Counted from the stretch's first letter, positions 46,922 to 58,228 are shown. The stretch: 64,000 nt of DNA from Madurella fahalii (GCA_029876055.1 CM056874.1:186001-250000), one strand, 5' to 3'. Notes: generated from the letters alone by a model not told the origin. Numbers and translations: made by a program.

Positions 46922-47773
46922 ATGTCGTCCGTTTCACGTCGAGCATGCTACAAGTGCGGTGAGCTCGGCCATCATGCCGATGTTTGTGCCTCGCCGCACC
47001 GGCTCTGCTACAACTGTATGAATCCTAATCCTTGACTTGCTAACCAATACATCGCTTTGCTAACCTTGGGAATAATAGGCAAGCAGCCAAGTGAGGACAT
47101 GTGCCACCCCACGCTCTCCGACGACTGATTCTGACTCGGAAACAGACCACGAATCGAACGAATGCCCTATGCCCCGCACCACCAAGGCGAAGCAGTGCTA
47201 CCACTGCCAAGGACTTGGACATGTCCAGGCAGAGTGCCCTACCCTCCGCCTGAGCGGCGCCGGCGCTGGTAACCGGTGTTACAACTGCGACAGCGTCGGC
47301 CACTTGGCTGTAAGCCCGCGCCCTTCCGGCAGAGATGCTGATCATGTTGTAACGTCATGCTGACTTGACTCCAGCGCAACTGCCCTAACCCCCCCTCCTC
47401 CGCGCTCCGAGGCGGTGTTGTTGGTCGCGGCGGCTACGGGCAGGCACGGGGCGGGTTCGCTGGCGGACCGCGTCACGCAACCTGCTACAAGTGCGGCGGG
47501 CCTAACCACTTTGCCCGCGATTGCCAGGCGCAGGCTATGAAGTGCTACGCTTGTGGCAAGCTGGGTCACATCTCTCGCGACTGCACGGCGCCCAACGGCG
47601 GCCCGCTCAACACGGCCGGCAAGACGTGCTACCAGTGCGGCGAGGCCGGCCATATCTCGCGTGACTGCACCAAGAAGAACGGCACCAACGGCGAGATGCA
47701 GCCCGATGTCGACATAAACGGCGCCCAGGCGATGGCTCCGCAGCCCGTGTCCCCTGTTCCCCCTGTGGCATAG
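46922..47773 (+). CDS. seven-knuckle CCHC protein (Byr3/Gis2/CNBP family), with a 12-nt exon
   Basis: Single-stranded nucleic-acid-binding protein; relatives bind mRNA/G-rich DNA and affect translation. Exons are 46922-47015, 47079-47090, 47146-47309 and 47375-47773, giving 222 aa. Seven C-X2-C-X4-H-X4-C knuckles: CYKCGELGHHADVC, CYNCKQPNHESNEC, CYHCQGLGHVQAEC, CYNCDSVGHLARNC, CYKCGGPNHFARDC, CYACGKLGHISRDC and CYQCGEAGHISRDC. An RGG-like Gly/Arg spacer lies between four and five. Exon 2 is 12 nt (GCAAGCAGCCAA) and supplies the centre of knuckle 2; introns 1 and 2 cut knuckle 2 and intron 3 cuts knuckle 4. Introns are 63, 55 and 65 nt. Skipping the micro-exon would keep frame but destroy knuckle 2. 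The last exon holds three intact knuckles. Confidence 0.94.
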
Positions 47774-49082
47774 GCTGCTTTTCATACTGCGGGAAGTCAG
47801 CCGAGTTCGGCTTTTTCGGCAATGCGCGACTTCTAGTCCACGTCTCCTTTGATCTTCCCCGCTTCTTACTATGGGCAAGGCACGACACGACTCGGGTTTT
47901 CCACGGCGTTCTCGGTTCTGGCTCTTATAACGACTGGGCTCATGTTTACTCTTGACTGGACAAACGATGGAATGGAACAAAGAAAAAAAAAAAACATACT
48001 CATGTCTCTCTTGGCAACGCATTCTCTTCGATTGTGGGACTCTGGCTTAACGAGTAACAACACGGTTTTCGTGGTTGTATCTCTCGGCCTCGTCTTCAAT
48101 TTTTTCCCCTTTTTTATTTTCAGTTTTTTCTTCTTTCTTTTCTCTCCATCATTGCCTCCCTACCTAGACGGCTATTGGAAACGAGCAACTTCAGAGATAC
48201 CCCCTGTACGGAATGTTCGGAATGGTTGTTGAGGCCCTGCGAGGCGGCACTGGGTAACAAAGCGACAAGGTGCTCTCGTTGCGCACGTTCAGCACCCGGC
48301 CGAGACCGGTTTGACGCCAGGCGGCAGGGCGAGGCCAGATCGGAAGGGGCTTGATCAGGAAGGGCGCGGTGATTCGATTCTTTTTCAAGCTGTGGACGAA
48401 TGGTACGGCGATGTATTGGAGCGGAAAATACATCTAGACTCGCAAATTGAGGAGTGTTTGGGCTTGTGTGTGGCGTTTGAAAAAAAAAAAAAAAAGAAGA
48501 AGTAAAAAACCACATTGACCGGCCGCCAGTATTTCAACCAGTGGCATATATGTGACTCCGGTCCACCCGGGCGTCGACGGCGCGCGGCTGAGGATAAAGC
48601 TATGGCACGGTGTCGGCTCAAGACTTACGAGCGTAAGTCAAAGTAAACCAACTTAAGGATGAGCTGGCGTGAGCAATTCGGTGCCCATTGTCTCGTATCG
48701 GCATGTTGCGATTTCCAGACGATTCTATGAGCCCTATCTCCCCTGCTGCCTCAATCGATGTCAACTACGGCGTCTCTTATTCACCTCAGCTCAAGCTCTA
48801 CTTCGCGTCATAAGCCACTGCATCGCACAAGGACAACTCGGTTCTACTCAATGCGGGAGAGCCACCTGTGCCCCTGAATGAAAGGCTATCCTCTACATAT
48901 CTTGCAAACCGCAATCCAATACCTAGGCTGGTATGATTGTTTCCGATGATTAGTACCATCTAGCAAGAGATTTATGATCGTGCACTGTTGATATTTTGGC
49001 TATACAATATATAAATATATATACACTAATTATTCCCCTAACCATGCCTCAAACCAAGGCCACGTTTGCCGCCGGGGCCGCC
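47774..49082. other. intergenic, 3' flanks of convergent genes
   Basis: Convergent 3' ends of the CCHC gene and the FAD oxidoreductase. It contains T-rich DNA (48095-48150), a 15-A tract at 48481-48495 and an AT stretch near 49005-49030. No gene is seen. Confidence 0.5.
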
Positions 49083-51163
49083 TCAGGTCTTGCGGCAGAG
49101 CCTCCCGTTCTGCGTCGGGAACCAGGGGAGCTGGTCCGTGATGTACCAGTCCTCGGAGCCGACCGCGGTCGGGGCGTAGAGCAGGCTCGTCGGGTCGTAC
49201 TTCTGCTTGAGCTTGCGCAGCTCGGGGTAGTGCTCGCCGTAGAAGGCCGCCTGGATGTCGGGCTCGTTGATGTCGGCCTCGGACATGTACGCCCCGGAGC
49301 CCGGCGTGACGGCGCGCCACCGCTCCATCCAGTCCGTCGTCAGCGTCTCCAGCGCCTGCTGGATGTGCGCGTCGGTCGAGTCGACGGGCCACGCAGCCGC
49401 GAGGATGAAGAAGGCCGTCGCCTCGCGCCAGGCCCGGTGCACCGCGTTGGTCTGGTTGACGGCCGGGTTCGGGGCGGCGCGGATCGCGTGCCCGATGAGG
49501 ATCCCGCCGCCTTCGATAGCATGGCGGACCGCGGCGAGCGTCGCGGGCAGCTTGGAGGGCGTGAAGTTTTCTCTGGGGAAGAGGCGCGACGCGGCGTGTG
49601 AGTCGGGCAGACCGACGCGCTCCGGTAGCGGGAAGGTGCCCGTGTAGGCCGAGTAATAGCTTGGGTACTCGGTGAAGACGGGCGTGATGGAGATGCCGAG
49701 GCCGGCGAGGTCGTCGAGGAAGGGGTTCACGAGGGGGGTGAATTGCGCTTGGGTCATGTTGTTGGCCCACATAGGCATCATTTGGAACATGTACTGACCC
49801 GGGCCTATGGGGCTGACGATGAAGTAGCCGTAGACCCCGGCTGAGGTGAAGGTCTCAAAATGGCTCATATAGGCTCCCAGTGCGGCAAAGAAGGTGTCGA
49901 CGGAGACATCCGGGCCCGTGGTGAATGAAAAGGCCAGGGTTGTGACGGGGATCTGGGGATAGGCCGCGATGGTCACTGAGGTCACTACGCCAAAAGTGCC
50001 TGTTTGTCCAGAGTTAATCATCATTGAATAATGGCATGGGAAGTGCGCTTTTGGGAAACTCACTGCCACCACCGCCACGAAGAGCCCAATACAGATCCGG
50101 ATTGGATTGCTCGTTGACGCTGACGAATCGCCCGTTGGGCAGCACAACCTCCAGTGACAGAACCTAAATCATGTTAAATCAGTCGGAGCTCTTGGCGTGA
50201 GCCATATTAAGATGTCATAGGGGTCAAAATACCTGGTCTGCTCCCATGCCCCAGACTGACGCAACGGGCGAATGGCCACCTCCCGCGATGTATCCGCCGG
50301 CAAGGCCTACAGTCTAAGGGGTTGTCAGCCGCGCAGTCCCAAGATTCCGGTTTCATGAAACGCACCCGGCACTCGCCACCAACAACGGTAACGTTGTTCC
50401 GTTCCGCAGCACGGTACACATCGGCGGTCTCGACACCGCTACCTAGCCTGAAGGCGGGGCCTTGGTATCCGCCGCAGTTGTGGTCGGCTAAAAACTCAAT
50501 GTCTTTGAGGTTGTGTGTCCAGATAGACAGAGCACCAGCGCCGATAGACTTGTCAGCAAAGTCATGGCCCGTGTTCTTCACGACGAGGCGGACATTGGTG
50601 TTGCGAGCAAAGTTCAGGGCCAGTTGGATGTGCCGGACCTTGGTGACCGCAACCGAATACGAGGCGTATCCGCCCAGCGTGCAGTTGCTGCTGTCCGGGT
50701 CATCTGTCGGCATGCACGTCCGGCCCTGGAAGATGGGGAACATGGCCGACGTCGGGTCATCGACGTGGAAGTGTGGGCTCAGCCAATTGTCCCTCACATG
50801 TTGGCATGCAACGGGGTCGTACTGGGGCCAGTTGCTGTAGCACGGCGCGGCAAGGGGGACCGTCTTGATCAGAGCCCCGTCGAGTGTCGTGTTAAAGCTG
50901 TCCCAGACGGACTGGGACGGCCACGAGGCATCGCCGGGGAAGGCTTTGCATATAGGGGGGCGGGATTCGGAGACGGCGGCGGCATCGTCACCAAAACCGA
51001 ACAGCGAGGCATCGCTGTTGGCAATGGCAGCGTCCGTCAACTGGTCGTTCTCCCAGTCGAAACGGGATGTGCAAGTTGATTTTATGGCTGCTGCAGTTGT
51101 CTGGCGGGAGAGCACAGCCAAGATGGCTGTGATAGCCGTGGACCGAAGCGCGGCTGGGGCCAT
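49083..51163 (-). CDS. secreted FAD-linked oxidoreductase (PCMH/BBE type)
   Basis: A berberine-bridge-like enzyme of the VAO superfamily; such fungal proteins oxidise alcohols, sugars or secondary-metabolite intermediates. Exons are 51163-50366, 50313-50233, 50163-50064 and 49999-49083 (introns 52, 69 and 64 nt), giving 631 aa. The signal peptide ends near residue 25. The FAD domain shows IQLALNFARNTNVRLVVKNTGHDF, LSIWTHNLKDI, TVGLAGGYIAGGGHSP, LPNGRFVSVNEQSNPDLYWA and GGGGSTFGVVTSVTI. The C-terminal BBE region ends with FYGEHYPELRKLKQKYDPTS. His in NTGHDF and Cys in GGECR are candidates for covalent FAD attachment; that is family-based inference. It stands alone, without backbone synthase genes, so membership in a metabolite cluster is not indicated. 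Confidence 0.93.
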
Positions 51164-51265
51164 TTTCGGCGCCTTTCAAGTTCCTTGACTGCCAAAGAGT
51201 TGTCAAGTGGAAGGAAGAAACTTGACAAGAACTCTCAACAATGGACAACGGTGAAGATAGCATCG

Positions 51266-51273
51266 TATTTATG
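51266..51273 (-). promoter_or_regulatory. TATA-like element of the FAD oxidoreductase gene
   Basis: On the minus strand this reads CATAAATA, about 103 bp upstream of the ATG at 51163. Position and sequence fit a core promoter. Confidence 0.45.
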
Positions 51274-52299
51274 CCTATGTTTGAGGGAGGGGAAGACGAA
51301 TTGGTATCCCGGGAATACGGCTGCGCTAGCCCAGGGCCCCCGGATGAGTAAAATTGTCAAGGCATGGTGTTGAAGAACCAACTAGACTGTAAATGCTCCC
51401 CAAGCCCCTGTCGGCTCCCCTTTTCCACGCAGCCCTCCGCGGGGTCGAAGGTCAAGGGCCAATCGGGTTCTCCCAAAGCTATGTCGCCTCGATGCGACAG
51501 CAGCAGTGTCCTGGCCCGGGTTGAGGGATCATGATCCAATACAATGCAGCTCATCCCCAACTGGAAGACCGAAGTGGTGGCACCTGCAGCAACAGCGTAC
51601 CTATGCACTTGGGATGTGTAACTCGAATTCCGTCTTGATAGTAGCACCGCGTTGGCAGGTATAGCCTACTTACTAGTATCCCGTCCGGCCGGATGCTATC
51701 ACTGCGTAAAACCGGAGGAATGGTCCTGGGGGGGCCTGTAGCACGGTGGCACAGCTCGGCGGTGGCCACCAACTGATATTGATGCGGTCCGAATGCGTAA
51801 TGGGACGAGGCTTGCACGCAACGGCATCAACTCCGCTGGATAGTAGTGTATCATGCAAGGGCCGTATGGTCGGTAATTGGGCTTCCCCCAACTTACCGTC
51901 GCCAAGAACAAGGCCATCAAGCCCGTCAGCAAGTGAAGCCCCTGCGATATGTGGTAGGTTCAGCCTCAATCCTCCGGTGTTTGGGAGTGACACAACATAC
52001 CGCTGCCACAAAGGATGGGGGCCCGACCGCGCACGGTGGCCAGCCCAGGCCAATATCAAGGAATTGCACAATGGTTATATGGCCGGTTAACCGTGCAACG
52101 AGGTCCACCATCGCAGCGCTGGCTTAGACCTGGCCGGCGGGCGACCGGTCTGCGAGAGACCCAAGCAGCCCTCGCAAACTTAGGTAGACTCCACTTTCAC
52201 CTCTGGTGAGGATATATCCAGCAACACTCATCCGGTGCCGCAACGAACCGACGTCCCGCCTCGGTAGGTAAGCGAGAGCGGGATACTACTGAATAGTAC
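51274..52299. other. intergenic
   Basis: Upstream of the FAD oxidoreductase gene. Overlapping frames on both strands (51673-52071) have no domains, signals or splice support. No gene is called. Confidence 0.4.
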
Positions 52300-52925
52300 T
52301 CACCCGCAACCAACATCCCCGCCGGACTTCCGTGACCCCTCGAACCCCGCCAACCCCGCGCCCTGGGCTAGCAGCGCCTCGCCCGCCCATACGACGCTGA
52401 CATCCGGCAGCGGTTTTCTTCTCTGCGAGCGGGATACGCCTGCAAGCACAACCAGCACATCCAGCGCCGCCAGCGCGTGGGTCGAGTACGCGTAGCTCGT
52501 CGTCACGATCGGCCAGTTCAGTGCTTTGGATGCGTACTGCTCAAAGAGTGACCCGCTGCCGTTGGAAGTGAAGACGAAGACGAAGAGAATAGCAAGGGAG
52601 AATTGTAGTTCGCGGATAAAGTTTGAGATAGGCGCGGTGCATACCGGCCGAGATGGCTCGGATTGCCCAGCGCAGTGTTAGTATAGCGAGGGTTGGGCAA
52701 TTGCAAGGTCGTCGGAGTTGTCATTTGTAAAGGGCGCGAGATTTTACTTTCTAAGTGTCTCGGGCATACCGAGTGTGAGCGGGACAGCGAGGGTGAGTGA
52801 GGGGTTGAATTTGAGAGGCAGCCAGAGTTCTTCTGCGAGGAGCCGGGACTCGATCGAGGCCATGACGATACTACTGACTATAACGCCGGCGCCGATGATA
52901 TATAAGATGGCTGCTCTACAGCTCA
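52300..52925 (-). pseudogene. fragments of a multi-exon integral membrane protein
   Basis: On the minus strand, 52917-52770 reads ILYIIGAGVIVSSIVMASIE then LWLPLKFNPSLTLAVPLTL and ends at a GTATGC donor. A TACTAAC branch follows. A second open stretch (52640-52300) contains RELQFSLAILFVFVFTSNGS, then NWPIVTTSYAYSTHALAALD and a hydrophobic VLVVLAG. These are membrane-like helices in a plausible order for a small four-TM protein (MARVEL-like proteins have similar openings), but I could not join the exons in one frame or find a start. It may be a real gene with splicing I missed, or a remnant. Confidence 0.3.
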
Positions 52926-53399
52926 GCTAGCATTGTGCCGGGGATATCTGGTGGAAGTAGCGAAGACGTTTGCTTCACTGTTAACGGTAAGGAATGTAAA
53001 ACCTCACACATGGCACTTACAGACGCCAAACGTCCAGAACAACGACAGACGTGGAAGACGCTGGTGTATCGCGGCTTACTTGCCGAATCGAAATTACTCC
53101 GCAAGAATCACGGCATAATTATATCTCGAGGAGTTTGAAATCCCCAATCTCGGGACTACTGTCCTCCTTATTGTTGCCCATATAGGCATTGGAAAAATGA
53201 TTCATAAGCAATCCTCAGCTCACAGGGCAAGAAACCGCGGATAAGTAGTAACATCGCACCTGGTGCAGAGCTATGCCCTGTATTTTTCCTGTACGTCCTC
53301 CAAACCGAGGCGAATGGGCAGCTCAGGCCGGCTAGTGATGAAGATCCTCAAACGTGCGGAGCGGAGCGCCTTTGCTTGAGCTAGCAGGGAGATATGTCG
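52926..53399. other. intergenic
   Basis: No gene, repeat or RNA could be identified here. Short plus frames at 52933-53138 have no supporting features. Confidence 0.35.
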
Positions 53400-53439
53400 T
53401 TCACGTCGTCTTCTCCGTCACACTCGTCGAGAGCGTCAA

Positions 53440-53902
53440 CGACGATCACAATTGCCCCAGCGCATTGAACGCGGCCAAGAGACTGCAGGATCAGCTTTTG
53501 GGGCGGTACCTACTACGCTATAGACAAGGTTATCTAGTACAACGGTTGTGGCTGTATCAATGTTTATAACCCTAGCGCCGTTTATGCTACTTACGAAAGT
53601 GTAACACCATGACCAGATTATCAATATCTATACCGATGACTGCGGCAAATTCTACCCCGTATACGGAACTGTGAGTTTGGGCTGGACGGCTAGTTGTACA
53701 TAGAAAGCGTACTGACGGCTTTTAGTGCTAGAAATGCGCCCGCGAGGTCTACGTTAAGGGATTTACCGCTCGCAAGAGAGGTGAGGTTGTCGGCATCATC
53801 AAGGCCGACGGGGACAAGGCTACCCTACGCAATGTCTGTACCGACTCCAGGACGCCGTGCCAAAACTACAACGGCCCTGGCTGCAAGGACGGCTCCTGCT
53901 AA
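53440..53902 (+). pseudogene. decayed small secreted Cys-rich protein gene
   Basis: The plus strand carries the body of a small Cys-rich protein: RDCRISFWGGTYYAIDK, then YNGCGCINVYNPSAVYATYE, a segment NIYTDDCGKFYPVYGT and a final exon KCAREVYVKGF ending TPCQNYNGPGCKDGSC before TAA at 53900-53902. A consensus intron (GTGAGT donor at about 53668, CTGAC branch, GCTAG acceptor) joins the last two parts in frame. However, an in-frame TAG interrupts the first part near 53535 and the frame shifts near 53600. No intact signal peptide was found upstream, where a further TGA occurs. Such proteins are often extracellular effectors or antimicrobial factors; this copy looks dead. Family not identified. 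Confidence 0.55.
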
Positions 53903-54500
53903 GCGGTGGTGTACGGACATCTGTACTGCTCGGGTCCTCAAGTCGCTGTCTACCCGCTATGTATACGGTAAAGATATCAAAGAAGAAGAGCCATTTTACA
54001 ACGTTATACCAACATTGGAACCAATCAAAATTGAAAGCGTATATAGCAGAGGATATCTCGGTTTGCTCCCTCTAATCAGGACTCAAGCGTAGTGTCCAGC
54101 CCCGGCACGGACAGGACTGCTCGTGAGACTGAATTCGCGCCTCTGCACGCTCCATGCATGGCCACGTGATGGCGTGAAACTATTGGCATCACAAGTTGAT
54201 TGCTTCCGATGGCCGAAGGTATGGTTCTTGCCAATGGTTGCTCGAAATGAAACCAGCTGATGGTGCCAACAGTTTGCCCACACCGAATCAAGCAGAGAAG
54301 AACGCGTAGCAGTCTCGAGTGGTCGTTTTGCATCCTTCATCAAGTTTTCTTCGGGAAATTACAATTTCTGTACCAATACTAGTCTGATAGATGCAGACCC
54401 TAAGCAAGTCCCCAGTTCTCCTTCAGAGTTAAACTACCGGTAGCCCACTGTCAACCGCCCTCCAACCCTTGTCATCATCCAAACCGACCACAATATCTCA
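53903..54500. other. intergenic
   Basis: 3' flank of the membrane-protein gene ending at 54501. No gene or repeat is recognised. Confidence 0.4.
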
Positions 54501-55721
54501 TCAATGAGGTTGCATATTGGGACCCTGTCCTTGCAGCTCGGACACGTATGCCCCCGGCCGATCATGAGGTAGAGTGATCTCCATCTGCTGGTGCTGATGC
54601 AGCTGCTCCGAGTAATGTTCGGAGACGGGCGATAGCTGAGTCACCTGAGGCTGTGGCTGGAGATCCTTGTTGCCGCCGTCGCTGTCGACGCCGAGGGCCG
54701 TTATGCTCGGGTCGCGGGTGTGGTGGCTCCAACTCCCAAAGGACAGGTGCCCTGGGTACGGCCCGTACTGAGCAGTCTGCGGGCTGGCAAAGACTTGCTG
54801 CGACTGCTGCTGCTGCTGTTGCATCTGTCTGTGGCGGTTCTCTCGCCCGGCTTTTATGCACAGCCAGGCGATGAAGGCCGCTGAGATGGCGATGATGGCC
54901 ACGCCGCCCACTGTGGCCCCGACGATGGGGCCGACTGGTAGTCCTGGCTCAGTGTCGGGCGCTGGAGTGGGTGTGGGTGTGGGGGTTGATGAGGTTGTGA
55001 CGGGAGGCGGCGGGGTGGGTGTTGTGGTGTCTGTGTCCACTGGTGTGGTCGAGTTTGTTGAGGTGTCAGTCAGCTGGCCGTAAACGGGGATGAAAGTCTG
55101 ATATGGGAAACAGCCCAATAACGACAAACTTGGCTTGTCGACAAGGGGAATCCCAAGACAGTAGGGATTGAATGATTCGGTGCTGCGGCCGTGCGAAGAC
55201 CAGTTAGCGCCGAGTTGTCAGCAGCTCCACAGGCCTCTCCTTACCAGCATAGTGTTGACGAGCCTAGACTACTGCATAGGCCGCTGCTGTATGCCGTGTA
55301 GTCGAGACAGGCCGTTGGTAAATAGCACTCGGCTGTGTCGGTTGTACAGCAGCGGAAGACGCCGGCTCTCGTGTTGGTGCTACACGTATATCCAGGATCG
55401 CAGGTGAGGGCGCCGACTACGTGGGCAAACAGAGATGCTGTCAGTAACGCTCGTTATATTCGGATTCCAGGAGTAGGGGAACGCACGCTCAGCGCCATAC
55501 ATGTAAGCGCAGGTGTTGGTGTCGTCGCGTTTCCGAAGCTCTGGAAGCTCGGGTCCGGCCGTCGGCAACAGGCTCAGGGCGGAACCGGAATGCGGAATCA
55601 GGCCGGCATGGGTCCGCCGGGCCGTCTGCGAGAAGCGCAAGCCATTAACATGCGCCGCCAGGGGCGCGAGCACCAAGAATGCAACCAGCGCTTTCACGGC
55701 GGCATAGTAAACCACACCCAT
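54501..55721 (-). CDS. Cys-rich single-pass surface membrane protein (paralogue 2)
   Basis: Exons 55721-55487, 55416-55245 and 55182-54501 (introns 70 and 62 nt) give 362 aa. I start at ATG 55721; the upstream in-frame codon at 55730 is TTG. The signal peptide ends around residue 24 (AFLVLAPLAAHVNG). The ectodomain has NTCAYMYGAE, GALTCDPGYTCSTN, FRCCTTDTAECYLPTACLDY and a TPV/PTP-rich stalk (PTPTPTPAP). One TM helix (VGGVAIIAISAAFIAWLCI) is followed by a KAGRENRHRQ stop-transfer and a Gln-rich tail (QQQQQQSQQ). The order of parts, the YLPTACLDY-type motif and the first two intron phases (1 and 2) match the gene at 16.4-17.7 kb, so the two are paralogues. Probable cell-surface sensor or adhesin-like protein; ligand unknown. 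Confidence 0.85.
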
Positions 55722-56540
55722 AATTGTCAAGTAATCGTCGACTCTAGACTAGGAGAACGGAGACGAGGGGAACGAACATCACCTAAATGTCTAGTCCGGA
55801 CGGAAAATAATCGCTCTTTTGTGTCGAAGCTGGCCCGCCGCCCGATCAGCCCAACCAGACTGTTTCTGGGAGCGAGGCGGCAGCCACCGCAGTCGGTCCG
55901 CCAGTCCTACGCCGGCCATTGGTTCATATTTGGGGCGTGATACGATGCTAGGGACCCGATTGTGACGGAGCACAACATAATTGTCGGCAATTGGAGGTAT
56001 GATGGAACTATCGTCTTGGCATATCTCAGCCCATGTGCAAAGCCGCAAAGCTGCGCTTGAGCAAACAACTCGGGGGAAAAAAACTTTCGGTTGTTCTACG
56101 GCTGTTTGTCACACATCATAATATTTACACCAAGTACTGTTTACTTGAGGCACAGATGAGTATCACTGCGTCTATACTGGGGGTTATTGTAGACGAGACT
56201 ATTCGCGAAGGTGCTGTACAATACGGCTATTACTACGAGTACCTATGTAGTGTCTAGTTAGAGAATGACCGGTACTCTGTTGTAATATCTGATAAGTGGC
56301 TATCGTATTAGCCTTGCTTCTATCGGCTGATGCCGTAGCGCAAAACAAGTATTACAAACTTGTCTATAATAAATCAATACACTACTAGTATTTAGGATGG
56401 GTTGTAGACTTTAAATTTGACTCTCAATTTAGTACGTACTACGAGAAGATCTCCTATAACCAAGTACCTAGCATTTGTAGATATGAGCTTTATAGCAAGC
56501 TGCCTTGCATAGTTATGAGATATATATAATGAGTTAGGGG
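55722..56540. other. intergenic, becoming AT-rich
   Basis: Upstream flank of the 55.7-kb gene, then AT-rich DNA with stops in every frame from about 56250. No gene is seen. Confidence 0.45.
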
Positions 56541-56965
56541 AAACTGTCCGCAGAGGACAGGGTCCCTCTGATCAGAGGGCCACACTAACTGGGTGGCGCT
56601 CCGGGAGCTGGAACTTGCCGTGGACCCATCTTTCTTTTGCACCATAAGTAGGACCGTCCTGGCCGTTGCTCCTTAGACAGGACAATCAACTCAGTACTCT
56701 TTTCCGCACTTGTTATGAGCTCAATTGACGAGCTTATTTTGCGTGCAAAGCGATCTCCTTCTGATTGGAGTTCTATCTACACATGTTGTTTTAATCTTGT
56801 GCAGGCTACAGGGACCCCAATTTGTTGTAGTGTCGCCTGGCTTATCTTGTCTATTTTGTCTTTGTGGTATTTGGCCGCCTTTGCCCTCCCCCTTGTTTTG
56901 ATGGGTATGTGGGTGTAGATGTATGTTTCTGCACTATTTTATTAGTTGCAAAAAGTTAGTGTCCG
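56541..56965 (+). repeat. diverged copy B of the dispersed repeat, with palindromes at its left side
   Basis: About 56600-56960 aligns along its length with 62150-62505 (for example gctggaacttgccgtggacc against gctggatcttgcggtaagct, and catgttgttttaatcttg against aaatgttgttttggccttg). Its core ctcccccttgttttgatggg also matches copy A at 8.5 kb. Just left of it lie a 6-bp stem (56544-56549 with 56555-56560) and a perfect 16-bp palindrome at 56564-56579 (ccctctgatcagaggg). It has no intact ORF. The element class is unknown. Confidence 0.65.
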
Positions 56966-58228
56966 CCCTTTGCCCAACCCGTTTCCCCCATTTTCCTTTT
57001 CCCCGCGTGATTTCATAGACGGTAGACGACGCTGACAAGGATGTACGCATAATAGCTACGTCTGGCTCATCCCCAGATATACGCTGAATGTGGAAGAGGC
57101 CTGTACATCGTTCGAGTTCAAATCCAAGGCCATAGCAACTCGCATGAATGATCTCGCCAGCGGCGTAGGCGGTACGTTCCCGTTACCTAATTCCCATCTG
57201 CGGCCCGAGAGAGTCCAAGAAGATCACCAAGTTGGCGTTGATCCGGCAGAATCACTACGATGATCCTCAAGTTCCGAGGGCTAAGCTGGGAAAACACTGG
57301 TAGGTAACACAAGCTGATGGTCGATATCTAGACTCAGATCGGCCTTTGGTGCCTAGTACTAAAGCCATCGTCTCGTAGGTCGGGCGCAACTTTCGATATA
57401 AATGGCGGTCGCAAAGGAACCTATCTATAGCTTGCATGGGAACTCCACTGAGCTTACGGCTTAGCACCTGGAGCTAGACTGGGGGAAAGATATCTGAGCA
57501 TGGTCTCCGCCATTCAACATCGTCTTGGAGTTCTTGTTATTGGTCTCAGTCTCAACATCTCGACAAGGACAATCACAAACATCCTGCGGCCAATAGGGAT
57601 ATCTGTAGGATGCAGGCACGGCGGCAGCTAACCGTGCCGAGGGTCAGCACAATCGGGAAGAAGGAAGAGACATGATTGTATTTGCAGAATGTCATGCCCA
57701 CTGGAGGAGCCACCAACCGAAGAGTTAGGGGCTCCACTCAAGTTTTCTGATCCAAGCACAATAATACATGATGCGGTCTCGCTGATAGGCATGGATGCGA
57801 GAGGCTGATGACACGTACCATTTAAAATGATGTAGAAATACTAGGCCTGCTTAAGGAGTATAATGCTACTATACGACTACAAAAGAGGACATGATAAAGA
57901 TTAACATGTAAGCGACTAAGGGTGAGCAGGTGATAGCCTGGTGAGCCCTGGGCGTACAAAAGAGCCTTCGCTTAGGGGAACTAAGCCTAAGGAAGTGAGC
58001 CAAAGTTTCTTTAATACAATTGTGACCCTTGCGGCAAGCCCTCACCGGGTGACCAGCGACCTGACACCCCGAGCACAGGTTTTGGACCTACCATACCCCT
58101 ACAAAGTTGTATATAACATCCTCTAATCTAATCAGCGACGCTCGACCTAAGATTCACTTTCCCTCATAGAGGACTACACTCGGAGTTCATATCCTTTTAA
58201 AGGGCTTCAAGCTTCAAAAAATAATACT
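56966..58228. other. gene-poor DNA with possible exon fragment
   Basis: No complete gene. The plus strand at about 57088-57170 reads NVEEACTSFEFKSKAIATRM and ends at a GTACGT donor, which looks coding, but no partner exon was found. The remainder is AT-rich with stops in all frames. Confidence 0.35.

Noticed and set aside
23439..51163. A secondary-metabolite cluster including the GMC and BBE oxidoreductases
   Set aside because: They lie 24 kb apart with housekeeping genes between, and there is no polyketide, peptide or terpene synthase, transporter or cluster regulator in the window.
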